DNA of 64,000 nt from NCBI GenBank assembly GCA_037975125.1, contig CM075858.1, positions 63,493,640 through 63,557,639 of the forward strand, in the 5' to 3' direction. Both the position numbers and the translations under genes were made by a program. Positions 52,990 to 64,000 of this stretch are shown here, one piece after another. Source of the DNA: Latrodectus hesperus. Lineage: Eukaryota > Arthropoda > Arachnida > Araneae > Theridiidae. The notes below the pieces were generated by a model. It saw nothing but the letters and a program-made list of their open reading frames with translations, did not search any database and had not been told where the DNA came from. Every line of letters starts with the position of its first letter. Positions within the stretch are counted from its first letter, which is position 1.

Positions 52990-54700
52990 TAATTACAGAT
53001 TATTAAGCATTTCAACTTTACTTCTAATAAAAAGCATAGGAACGTTGAAATATTGTAAGAAACACCATTTGTTTTGAAAGTACAGATTTCATCAATTTTA
53101 TGTTTTCATGAGGATACTTAAAGTAAACCCTATTTATAAAGTCAACCCAAACAATGCCTTTTTATTTTTAATTTTTGTCATTCATTGTACATTTTTCATA
53201 ACGTTAATAATTCCAAAATTACCAATAATTTCACCTCAAGTTCGCATATATACAAAAAGTATGGGAACACTGAAGTCCAATAAAATATACATTACAATGA
53301 AAACTGTAGATTGTATCAAAAATATGAATGTGATATTCATCTCATAAATCTCCAAAGTTAATTTGACTCATAAATTTATCTAAAATACATACGTTTTTGC
53401 TTCACTATCGGTAATAATATTTTATAATATTTATAATTTGAAAATCATCGTTAATTTCACATATTTCAGCTTTAATACATTTTTAAAAAATATAAGAATG
53501 CTGAAATTCTATTAGAAATATTGGTTTTAACGGCATCTTTCTAAGTATCGGGAAGAATATCCTACTCATACATATCTATATTCTAATCATATAGCCTATA
53601 AATACACCCGAAGGCTAAATACAGCTGGACTCATATAGCCGATAAAAAACATTTTTTATACAGAAAGTTCACACTACCTACTATATGCTTTTCATGAAAA
53701 CTTATAAAGTGAATAAATTATGTTTATCAATAATTTCATTTCAAGTTGCTACATTTATTAAAAATATACGGATGAGGAAATATTATGAAAAATAGAGATT
53801 ACAAATAAAAATGTTTTAAAGTAAACAGAACACTCTCGTTTATTAATTTCGAGTTACATTCGTTTTAATAATGTTTATAATTCAAAATTACCAATTATTT
53901 TATTTCACTGTAACCATATCCATAAAAATATAGGAAATGTTGAAATTTTCATAAATTTCATACTCTTTATCAATGCAGTTTTTAAGGACTCCAACAGTAA
54001 ATTCTTTTGAACAAAATATCTGTTTTTCCACGAATAGAGTTCTTTATTTGTGATATGTTTGTTTGTAATGTTTATAATTCAAAATTACCAATAATTTCAT
54101 TCCAATATTGCTATATCTGTAAAAAATATTCATTCTCAATATCTTTATAATTACATTTCCCTTATGACACAAAAAGCAAATCCTTTTCTTATGTCAGTCC
54201 AAAATATAAATGCTTATGTCGAAATTTTGACACCCGGTATATATTTCAAACTATCAATAATTTTATTTAAACCCTACTACATCAATAAAAAGTAGAGGAT
54301 TGTCGAAATATTATAAAAATTTATATAAATATACAACAAAACACATTTATAATGATTTAAATTTGTGTGAAATTACCAACATTTTCAATATTACCATATC
54401 CATATAAAATGCACAAACGCGTTGAAATACTTCAAAAATGTAGTTTACTGTAAAAAAATAAGTTGTCCTAATAATTTGGATGTTAAAAAATGTTTATTAT
54501 CAGAAATTGCAAATAATTTTATTTCAATGTTTTTGTATTTATAAAAAAAATTTATGGAAAGCTAAGATACAATAAAAAAATATAGATTTTATCGACGTTT
54601 GTATGTTCCTTAGGATACCATAAAGTAAATCCTATCCATAAACCAAGCCTAAACGTCAATTTTTGCACCGAAAGTTCAGTACCCGCTATACTTTGAAGGA
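52990..54700. repeat. Long decayed tandem array, ~120-280-bp spacing, about nine copies
   Basis: A core like TTCAAAATTACCAATAATTT, then a TATTTCAAnnTTnCTATATC-like part, and then AAAAATATAGGAATGTTGAA recurs. Cores lie near 53,213, 53,440, 53,722, 53,883, 54,073, 54,247, 54,370 and 54,503. Flanking phrases about AAAGTAAATCCTATCCATAA also recur (53,118 and 54,625). Intervals vary from about 123 to 282 bp, so units have been trimmed or the array has a mixed structure. It stops abruptly at a GC-rich island. Confidence 0.7.
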
Positions 54701-54709
54701 TTCAGAACT

Positions 54710-55080
54710 TTAATGGGCCCAAGCACACCAGTTAAAGCGGCAGGCTGCAGTCACGGAATCGGCAGGAGCGGCTGCTCTAAGTGCTCTAGGAATAACTCAT
54801 AACATCGTCCCGTTCCCCTGATTCCCCAGTCCGGTAGCTAATTCGCAATCTTGACACCGCATGCATCACGTTCAGGTAATGGCGGCGGCGGCGTTGAAAA
54901 CGTGCAATTACATTTGCGTGCGCGTATTGGGGAGGAGGTGACATGGGGGGGGATCAGGCATTATAATTCTTGCTCCCCTCTGATTGAACGGTCAGAGAAT
55001 CACTCGTAATGGATTCTAAACAACTATTTGGCGGGGGGGGCACAAAGCGTTGCTCCCCTGTTTTACGTCATGACTACTTC
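54710..55080. promoter_or_regulatory. GC-rich island, candidate promoter or enhancer
   Basis: It carries dense CpG and G-runs: AATGGCGGCGGCGGCGTTGA near 54,882, GTGCGTGCGCG, two eight-G runs, a CRE-like TTACGTCA near 55,063, and the 10-mer TTGCTCCCCT twice (54,970 and 55,050). The sequence CACGTTCAGGTAATGG could be a weak splice junction. No long reading frame with a recognisable domain. It sits between a decayed satellite and AT-rich DNA, and looks like the island at 25 kb in composition. Confidence 0.45.
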
Positions 55081-56739
55081 TATTGTACATTTCTGTGAAT
55101 GGAGTGCTAAATTATATAATTCCCGGTAGTACCAAGGCGACAAATAACATAAATCGGAAGTAGGAATAACACGATTCTCAAATGGGCAGTCTAAGTATTT
55201 TTTTTTAGGGAATTTATTAATAATATAGATTTCTGTTTTTAAAATGCATCTTGTAATTTTTTCGTGAGGCTTCTGTACTCTTTATGTTGTAAATCATATT
55301 TTTTTTACATAAATATTCTGCAATAAAATTGATGGAATAATTTCGGAGAATAACTCTAATATTTCATTTCTTTAAAATTTTTTTTAACCGATGTTAATTC
55401 TTGTAATCATATTTTAGAGTTATTTATTATCATATTTTTGAAATAAATAAAAAAATCTTCGTGTCATTTATTGTATAAAATATTTGAGGAATGTTATATT
55501 TCGAATATTTTATTCACTTCTATTCGAAGGGAATATTTGTCTCAATCTTATTTAAAAAATGTGTGTGTGTTTTATCTCAGATATTAATTATTGCTTATTG
55601 TACTAAAAATAAATTCATTATAGAAGAATTCTATCATTCCACTACATTCCCTTGGAATAATTTACTTAATCTTATCCTTGAAAATATATCTATTTCGCTC
55701 AATCTTATACGAAAAGTATTTTACCCCTTATATATTTGTGAAGTATTTAATTTAGGAGCATTATAATGGGAACTGTCTAATGTATTTCAGAAAAAAAACT
55801 CTTATCGGTTGATTGATTATATCATTCAGGTTTGTTTTTGCATAAAATAATATACTCAGTCCTCTATTCAAGGAGTAAAATATCTAAAATATTTCATTTG
55901 GTAGTATTCGAATAGTACTACACCTTAAGTAATTTGGACGATCCTATTTAAGAAGTGTTTATTTTTCGAATATTATTTATAATAATGAGAAGAAAATCGT
56001 TATATATTGACTGTATCATTCATTTTTATTTGCGTAGAACAAAATTGGTATACTCTTTTAGATTTTGAAACAAAAAATTATATTTCGTGGAAATAAGTTT
56101 CATAACATGAAGCTTAAAATGTAAACCGAAAACCGCCGCCAACTATAAATATTCCTTTTTTTTGGATATGTAGAAATAAATTTATCAAACATATATATAT
56201 ATATATTGGAATTTTTTGTTATTTATTAATATGTATTCTATTAATTATAAAATACATTCTTAATTAATGAAATATAGTAAACACTCTATGCAAAACTGGA
56301 AAAGAGTTTAGATTTGAAATCCTTTTCAAACAAAGCTTTTTTTATTAATCCAAATTTGAATGCAAAGAAATACATAAATTTTTTAAACAGAATTGTGACA
56401 AATCATTTTTTTTACAGTTTGAGATGGAAAAATATTATGTGTAAGTTTTTTTCTACTAATCTATTTAAAATATTTTGTGTCGTTTAAAACACAATTTTAT
56501 AAAATTTAATGCTTACTATATTTTTTATAAAGTTCATTCATTTACAGTTCGTGTGTTCAATTACCACTTCATTTATAGATATTTATCGCAGTTCGGAATA
56601 AAAATTTCAAATTGTAGATTCCAAAGAGAAAGCGAGCAAGAACTAGTTTAACATAAAATAATTGAATAATATCCAAGTGTACAAAAAATTACCACATTTG
56701 TTGCTTTATGTGCTCATTTCTTCTAAACGAGCTTAGTTG
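55081..56739. other. AT-rich DNA, no gene seen
   Basis: A short (AT)n lies at 56,191-56,206. Weak repeats of TTATTTCGAATATT-like text occur near 55,496 and 55,962. No gene. Confidence 0.45.
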
Positions 56740-56850
56740 TGATCTACAATTTAAAGTTGATTCCAAATTGTTACCAAAATTCGCACCCAAGATGGAAATT
56801 GAATTCATGTTCAGCTGATTTGAAGACGAAAACATTGGGTTTCACAGATA
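56740..56850 (-). mobile_element. tRNA-derived SINE, probable family C, minus strand
   Basis: On the minus strand the B-box region reads ATGAATTCAATTTCCATCTT and is preceded by a CAGCTGAAC segment, similar in order to the other family C heads. Strongly decayed. Confidence 0.5.
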
Positions 56851-59258
56851 GGTCAAAAAGTGAACATAAAGTGGCATACAAGCTTTAACAAAGCCTTACA
56901 GTTGTTTTCACTGCTATAAACTTGTCAAAAGCTTCTGATAATTAAAACTAAGAGTCTAAGTTTTATTATTAATTCACAGCTCTTAAATTCTATGATTATT
57001 TTGGTTTTAATGAAGCCAGATACTTTAGGAATAAAATTGCAATGTTTTTAGTACCGTTGATGTGTGTAAAACAGGAAATAAATAACTTTGTAACCTGTAT
57101 ATATGTTTGACGATGAATTTCAATTTTTGTAATATTATTCGATAAACTGGATCCTAATAGTCATTTTTAATTTGGTCAATTTTCAAATTTTATTTTAATT
57201 TAAAATTTTATATTATGAACGCCGCAAAATAAATTTGTATTAAAACAAAAACTTTCCATTGTTACATCATTTGTTATCCGTGAGAAATTCAAAAGTATCT
57301 TTTAAAATTTGGAAAATGTAAAAAATATCAAAATATTTTTAAAAGATGATTTTACAAAATATTTTCATAGTTTTAGCTGAGTATTGAAATTAATGTTTGA
57401 TCTTGGTTCAGGTACTTCTCATTTACCTGCTGGCTAGGATTTAAAAATTTAGAATTCCTCTGTACCTCAATTAAAAATTTGAATTGTTGCATTAAAAAAT
57501 AAATAGGCTTAACTTAATTTCTTTGGAATCCAACTGGTTCAATTGCCTTTTTTTGCTTTTAGTTACATAGTTAATCGTTCTAACGTATCGTTAATCATAA
57601 TCATTGCACTCTTTAACGTTTGAGAATTAAAATATTCTTAAGAATTTTTATTTTATTTAGCTGTACATGTAATGAATGTGGTATTAGTCTTACTAATGAA
57701 ATAAAATATGTTAATAAACACCCAGTTTTCTAAAAAATTATTGAGTGCTATATAAGAAAAATTGCAAATTGTAGAATGTATTTCCCATGCATAATTTCCG
57801 GTAGCTTAAACAAATGCAACTATTAACACCGTAATCAGTTCATATTATTAAGTCATTTATCTTCATTATCAATAGTTATGATGATGCGTCATTTATGTTT
57901 TCGCTGTTATATATGTCATTTAGATATATGCCAGTTTTCTGAAGTCTCATTTAATAAATATAGGCAAATAATATATATATTACATATATTATTCGATCAA
58001 GTACACGTACACCAGGTTTTACATATGTTCTTTTATTATGAACATTAATAAAATATATTTATACACATTTTTTTTATCTTTTCTTTACATATATATCTAA
58101 CTTTTTAAAAATTAGTCTAGAATTTTATAAATTCTATGTGAAGATTTATGAAACAATATTAAAAATGATATTCTCCCCTTATGAGATTCATATAATAAAA
58201 TTAATTAAAAGGTATAATTTAGCGAATTAGAATCGATTTTAGCACTTCTCATTGTTAAAGATTTTAATAGAATATAATTAATGACTTGGGAAGATAACAA
58301 CTACTAACAATATATATTATTGACTTATTATCCCGAGATCTTCTGTATAATAGAATTCGTAGCACAATTTCTCATAACGTTTTTACTCGAATCGAAGTTT
58401 CAATAAACGAAAATTATTTACAATCAATTTTGAATCCATGAATCAATTTTGACACAGTTGGAATTTTAGATTGTTTGATAAATATTTTAATAGTGAAACG
58501 ATTACAACCGTTATTAACTATATATTTTATGGCACATAATAATCATAAAATTAAATGATTTCCCACCCATAGAAAATTAAAAAGTTAATTTAAAAAACCA
58601 GAATGGCATGTTGTTTCAGTTTCTTTTACTTAATAATAAAATAAAATGTAATGAATTTTTGCAATTTTTTTCATCATTTTTTCAAGGAAGCAACCAAGTA
58701 ATTTAGTTACAGATTAAAGCCGACAAAAATTCACTTTGATTTACAGATTCCTCTTAACTTATGTTTCTGCTCTTACTTTTTGTCACGATTCTTTGCACAA
58801 CTTCATCTTAGGGTTACATAGCTTTCATATTCGATAATACTTTTGAAACATTTACGAAATCAGCCGAAACAAGTCTGCCCAGAGTTTAAATAAAACATAA
58901 GATCTTATAATGTATCGGTATTATACAGGTAGAACGATATGCTCTTGTACAAATATATACTTCTGTATTTTACATTAATATGTTATTCAGTTTCTCGTGA
59001 CGGTTGTCTTTACGAAGTGATTGATCTTTAAAAATACTCCATTTGTCTTTCAAATGCTATGACTTTTCACTCGTGTTTCTAGAATTACTGCTCTGATTTC
59101 TCAAAAACATGCAATGTATTATATATAGTTTTATCTTTGAAAGCATTTTAGTTTGATTTATGTTCGTTTCATCTAATAGAACTATATTAATTAATACTTA
59201 ATTTTTTTCTGTTTTTTTTTAATTTTGCTGACGTTATGGAAAGGAAATTAGAAACTAG
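56851..59258. other. AT-rich DNA, no gene seen
   Basis: No supported feature. Confidence 0.45.

Positions 59259-59328
<70 letters not shown>
59259..59328. repeat. (AT)n microsatellite, ~70 bp
   Basis: Uninterrupted AT dinucleotides. Confidence 0.97.
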
Positions 59329-59332
<4 letters not shown>

Positions 59333-59564
59333 TTAGGCAGGATTTATATATACAGTATAAATTCTCCTATATAACGATAAGTTCTTTATATTTTTATTTC
59401 TTTTGTTATGGGCTAGATTTAAAAGAGTAATTTACATTAACATTTAACTATGTGTACTTCAAGTAATTTTTAGACAACAGGGATATCTAATATTTGATGA
59501 AAATGCTTTTAGATGATCATTTATCAATACTTGGTTGATTTATTTGGTAGAATATTCGTCTATG

Positions 59565-59700
59565 GCCGTTTTTGTTTGCGAAGGCTATAATTCCTACTAG
59601 GAATTACTGTCTTTAATAGATTAAGGATTTATACCCAAGGTGGGTATCGAAATTGTGAACTAACTACTGAACTGAAGGCTAAAACGTTATTCATGATGCC
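59565..59700 (-). mobile_element. tRNA-derived SINE, family C, minus strand, decayed
   Basis: CAAGGTGGGTATCGAAATTG followed by TGAACTAACTACTGAACTGA is the complement of the family C B-box region. TTTTTGTTTGCGAAGGCTAT upstream parallels TTTGTTTGCCCGTAAGGGCT at 61,859. Head and body order agree with a minus-strand insertion. Confidence 0.6.
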
Positions 59701-59802
59701 AGCTCGGTAGCTGAATCTTGAAAAGGATAGTAAATGATAGTCTAATAGATATGGACTTTATATATGAATTGAAATCCTATCAAATATTTAAAAATATTAA
59801 TG

Positions 59803-59847
59803 CATATTTGCTTAATTCATATTTGCTGAATGCATATTTGCTTAATT
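59803..59847. repeat. 15-bp repeat, three copies
   Basis: CATATTTGCTTAATT, CATATTTGCTGAATG and CATATTTGCTTAATT lie head to tail at 59,803, 59,818 and 59,833. Confidence 0.9.
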
Positions 59848-61500
59848 CCTCCATACCTTTTATTCTACGAACAATAAAAAGCCTTAATCTCCTTCTTGGG
59901 TAAATTTTAAAAATTACTTATAAATAATATAGATAAGATCGTCCATAGCTTTTCTCAAACCTAAATCTTGCAATTTCTCAGATATTTTTGGAAATAAGAA
60001 GGCGGAAAACAGAGCCCGAAAAATATTTTTCAAATATTTGTTAATTTCTCAAACAATTTATAAAATAACAAAACAAAAATAAAAAAGCACCTCACTTTTT
60101 ATTGATAAATTATAATTAAATTAAATATTACAAGTCTTTTATAATGTGGAAAAGGTATGAAAGTGTACATTCCTGAAAAATTCAAGCAAGTTCTTTAAAA
60201 AATATTATTACAAATCAAATGTTTTATAAATGAAAATGTATAAAATAAAATTTTTCTTTAAAATAAAGCTTTGTGTTCTTTTATAAACAACTTTGAAAGC
60301 TTTTCCATGAGTTCGATATATAACCTGACTATCTACTAGATTTTTTAAAACTTTTTTTTTGGAAAAATGCTTAACTATATGTTATTAATGTTATAAATTA
60401 TAAAAACAATATAGTTTTTACAAATCAGCTATATTAAATTATAAACATAATTTCTAAAGTAATATTAATTTTTATTTATATTAATGATATCACTAGATCT
60501 GATAATTAGGATTAAAATATGGCAAAATAAAAAACTTTTTTCTCGCTTGATAGTTGGATTTTTTCTCCATTTATTCCATTTACTATGCTAAACAATTTAT
60601 GCGAATCACTAGTTTACTTACAAAAATTATATGAAATGAAATTACTACGACAGTCTTCGATTATTTTAACTTATTTTAATTTATTGAAGCAACATTTCAG
60701 ACGATTGCTTTCTGTAATATTAGAAGTATAAAATAATCTAAGATAAAATTATCATAAAGAAATAAAATTGTAACAAAAGTTAATTTAAATAATTAAAACA
60801 ATTGCAAATTAATTAATAAATGAATTAAAATTAAATAAATCATTTATAGCTGATTTAATATGTTATTTTTTTAATTTTTTTATTTCAACTTATCTTAAAA
60901 TTTTTGATTACTGTTCTGCTAAAGACTTGATGTACTTGTTGCCATTTAATGAAAGTAAAAAGCTATAAAAACATTTTTCTAACGATCAAGCAATCAATAT
61001 TCTTTAATTTTATTGCAGTCTCAATCTGGCGGAATTTTTTTTTCATATTCTTCTTTTGTCCACTTCTTATATTTTTCTATTAGAAATACTTCTCTTCATT
61101 TAATTTTAAAATTAATAAAATTATCTCATCCATTTGTGACTAAATTCTTTCTTAATTATCAATCAATTTGAGATCAATTTCCTTCTTAAGTATCATTTAA
61201 TTTTGCTAACTATTTGTGGTTTCCATCATTTTTCTCAAATTTTTCTGATGAGTAATCTGTATTAGTTATTGAGTGTCATTCTTTTAACTTGTAAAATTCA
61301 ATGCTTTTTTTTATCACATTCCAGTTACATTTTTCATTTTAACTACGTTTATAATTAATTTTATAGTTGTTAGTCTTTTGTTTTATTTTACGGAATTTTG
61401 AATTAAAATGTACCTTCTTCATATGCTTTTTTAATGCTAAATTATTATTTTAAAAATTGTTTCTTTTTCTAAGTACAAGGAATTTATATTGAAGTTAACA
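59848..61500. other. AT-rich DNA, no gene seen
   Basis: Nothing recognised. Confidence 0.45.
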
Positions 61501-61529
61501 AAAATAAATAAATAAATAAATAAATAAAG
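61501..61529. repeat. (AAAT)n microsatellite
   Basis: About seven AAAT units, followed by further A-rich sequence. Confidence 0.95.
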
Positions 61530-61624
61530 AGAAATAAAAAAAAAGATTCCATCAACATGTTTCTGAAATAATAAAAATAAAACAGCCATTAATGGGCATT
61601 GCAATTTTGCAATTTTTTAAAATG

Positions 61625-61780
61625 AATTGGCTGAGCTGGTATGGTTAGTGCCCGTTTTACAGTTCACCAGTTCATGGGCTCGATTTCCATCTCAGAAATG
61701 ACTGTTTATAGTGAATCATACACACAGATTTCACTTTAAATAGTAGATTCCGGCTAATGTGGGAAAAGCGTTCGTTGTGC
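61625..61780 (+). mobile_element. tRNA-derived SINE, family C, plus strand
   Basis: GGCTGAGCTGGTATGGTTAG (A-box region) is followed by CAGTTCACCAGTTCATGGGC, then TCGATTTCCATCTCAG (B-box region), and a body with ATAGTGAATCATACACACAG. A short palindrome, GTTCGTTGTGCAACGAAC, lies at its 3' end (61,770-61,787). Confidence 0.7.
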
Positions 61781-61854
61781 AACGAACACATAAACCAATT
61801 AAATATAGGCAGTTATGATGACCAAAAAACTTTGATTCGGTTTGCTATTTTATG

Positions 61855-62000
61855 TACATTTGTTTGCCCGTAAGGGCTGATTCAGTCGGTAAATAAAGTG
61901 GATTTCGGTCGCTTCAAACTTCCATATCTAATGTAGGATCAAGTCCACGAACAACTGAATAAACATTGCAGCGTAGACCAGTTAAGTACCACCTTCAACG
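61855..62000 (-). mobile_element. tRNA-derived SINE, family C, minus strand
   Basis: On the minus strand, GGTACTTAACTGGTCTACGC, then ATTCAGTTGTTCGTGGACTT, then GATCCTACATT covers the tRNA-like head. The body reads CGACCGAAATCCACTTTATT and ends in AGCCCTTACGGGCAAAC. It faces the copy at 61,625 tail to tail. Confidence 0.72.
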
Positions 62001-63835
62001 TCCAGAGAACAAATTAAAAAACATTTGGTTCTTATTTGTTAATACCTTTTAAAATAATTTGTTTTGTTGCATACAATTGAATTTGAGACTTCTCATTCAA
62101 GCTTAAAGTTTCGAATTCTGCTATCAACTATTTTGCATATTTTAAATATTAATATTATTATATAATGAGAGAGAGAATAAGACATTTAAAAATATGGCAG
62201 AAAACAATTCGATTTTATTTTAAAATTATTAACAGAGTTTTTTCTTACTAAGAATACTTTCACTAAAATTTTTATTTAATTAAAAACTACGTTATGTGAA
62301 ATTTGTAAAAGGGAAAATATACAGATTTTTAGAGCAATAAAATGTAAATATTTATAAAATGTAATGAAGATATACTTTTCGCCTCACATGAACCATTGAA
62401 AATAATGAATGTGATTCAAAGCGTAAAAAAAGTTCATATGTGATTTTATTTGACAATTACATTATTATTAAGTGCATTACAACTTATCTTTTAATACCAC
62501 ACTACATAATAATCTGTAAAACACAATATAATAGGCAATTTATTTATTTGTTATTAAATGGACTGCATCGTAAATTTTAATGTCATAAAATCTAATATTT
62601 AAATGAATATCTTTGATCCAATTATTAATATCATTTGATGATTTTTAAAAGTAATAATAGTTTATATTAACATACTAATAAAATAACACGTACTTTTAAT
62701 CCTGAATTTATAAGACTTATTTATTAGAATATAATTATATATAGATAATATTAGTTATTAAATAATAGTAATTGCCATTAGCCATATTGGTATCCGAATG
62801 AACATAACATTTACTGATAACTAATATTTTTTACTTGTGGTTATTGTTAAGTATAAATACCTATATAAATTTTGATGATTGATTGTAGAAAGTTATGATT
62901 AATTGATGAAAATGACTGTTTTATCTTCTTGATTCAGAGTTTATTATTGCTGGTATTCAAATAAATTAAAAACACTTTAATTTCACCCTTAACTCATTTC
63001 TTACTATGTTTTAAAGATGCTAACAACTTTATAATCATATTTAGAAAAGCTTATCACCCACTGATGATTGACTCAGCATTGATTTTTAGTGTTTAATTTT
63101 TATTAATGCTTAAAATTTTCGAATATATGATGATAAAACAGGACTCTTATTATGGGGAACTGTTGAAAATATTATTTCTATTGTTCATATATCTTATATT
63201 TATTCCATACTTTATATCAAAGGTTATTATTAGCGATATTAATAGCTAATAATATTAACCGTATGTACTAGTAACTATATAATTACTATATTATATCAAT
63301 ATTATCTATATAAGTTTATGACTTATTAAGGATTAGCTGAATCACACATAACATTGAATATTTAATGTTTAAACTGTATTGACATCGAAATAAATTAAGG
63401 CTCATTAATAATTTATAACGTAATTCACTTAAGCAGGTACTGCTAATATTATAATGGTATTCAGGTAAAATTATTACCAATTGATAGTTATTCATAAGTA
63501 CTAATATTTGTGGTGAAATCTAGGTGATTCGATTCAGTTGTTGATTCTATAATAATGAATAATATGAGTTACATTGATATCAATTACATAAAAATTTCAG
63601 CTTGAGTAATAGTTAACCTATTCACATCACTCATAAATTCTATAAGAGATATATCATCTATTTCGTTATTTATAGTTTAAATTTCCTTTGTCAAGACTAA
63701 AATGTTAACTAAAAAATAAATCTCTGTCTAAATATGTAATTCAAATATGTGTTTAAAAATATTAAAAGGTAACAAGATAGTATGAATATTTCATATTTGT
63801 AGACATATATTTGTGATATGTTTATAGTTATTTGT
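62001..63835. other. AT-rich DNA, possible very old repeats
   Basis: GGTATTC- and CTAATATTTnTnnTT-like phrases recur loosely near 62,787, 62,953, 63,458 and 63,500, which may be the remains of an array. No gene was seen. Confidence 0.35.
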
Positions 63836-64000
63836 AATATTAGACACATATTGTGACGAATATCAAAACGCTTATTAGATCATATGTGTCTTAAGTTCTA
63901 ACATCCACTCACATAAGACCTAATATCTGTTTTGATATTAGACACATATTGTGACGAGCATCAAAATAGATATTAGATCTTATATGTCTGTAAGATCTAA
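63836..64000. repeat. 98-bp repeat with nested inverted segments, cut by window end
   Basis: TTAGACACATATTGTGACGA starts equivalent units at about 63,840 and 63,938, each continuing CATCAAAAnnnNTATTAGAT and nTATATGTCT. TAATATCTGTTTTGAT (63,921-63,936) and ATCAAAATAGATATTA (63,960-63,975) are inverted relative to each other, with one mismatch. The repeat probably continues beyond base 64,000. Confidence 0.8.

Overview
This is eukaryotic, very AT-rich DNA (roughly three quarters A+T by eye) with no complete protein-coding gene. It looks like animal DNA, most likely from an arthropod and possibly an arachnid. The basis is the repeat content: several tRNA-derived SINE families, a Tc1-like transposase relic and an RNase H-bearing LINE relic. 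There are also long (AT)n arrays and GC-rich islands carrying metazoan-type promoter motifs. The arthropod/arachnid placement is inference from repeat style, not proof.

Layout. 1-5,000: a decayed ~240-bp tandem array holding two SINE A copies, then a GC-richer block. 5,000-9,600: a 34-bp minisatellite, a dead Tc1-like transposase on the minus strand, a strong hairpin and SINEs. 10,890-12,140: three SINEs in a row, two of them with clear target-site duplications and AAC-rich tails. 14,590-15,260: a GC-richer block ending in a consensus splice donor. 15,590-20,060: two decayed arrays and a 48-bp minisatellite. 22,440-25,590: the least AT-rich and most gene-like part, with a GC-rich block, a strong hairpin and a CpG-dense promoter-like island. 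That island ends in a possible 7-codon first coding exon (M-Y-P-N-R-H-P) and a GTGAGT donor on the plus strand. 30,670-36,200: further tandem arrays around a compact unique block rich in GATA motifs. 37,931-38,211: the best-preserved SINE A copy. 41,130-46,400: three decayed arrays. 48,985-49,887: a 5'-truncated LINE end. 52,990-54,700: a long decayed array next to a second GC-rich island (54,710-55,080). 61,625-62,000: a convergent SINE pair. 63,836-64,000: a repeat with nested inverted segments running off the right edge.

Best overall reading (inference): the window covers the promoter and first small exon of a plus-strand gene near 25.5 kb, followed by more than 38 kb of intron or flanking DNA. 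Scattered GC-richer unique blocks (3.0-3.9, 14.6-15.26, 22.4-23.1, 24.6-25.6, 32.1-32.45, 35.3-35.7, 38.9-39.2 and 54.7-55.1 kb) would be candidate regulatory elements or alternative promoters. I cannot identify the gene. The rest is mostly old mobile elements and the remains of at least ten separate tandem-repeat arrays with units of about 34 to 345 bp.
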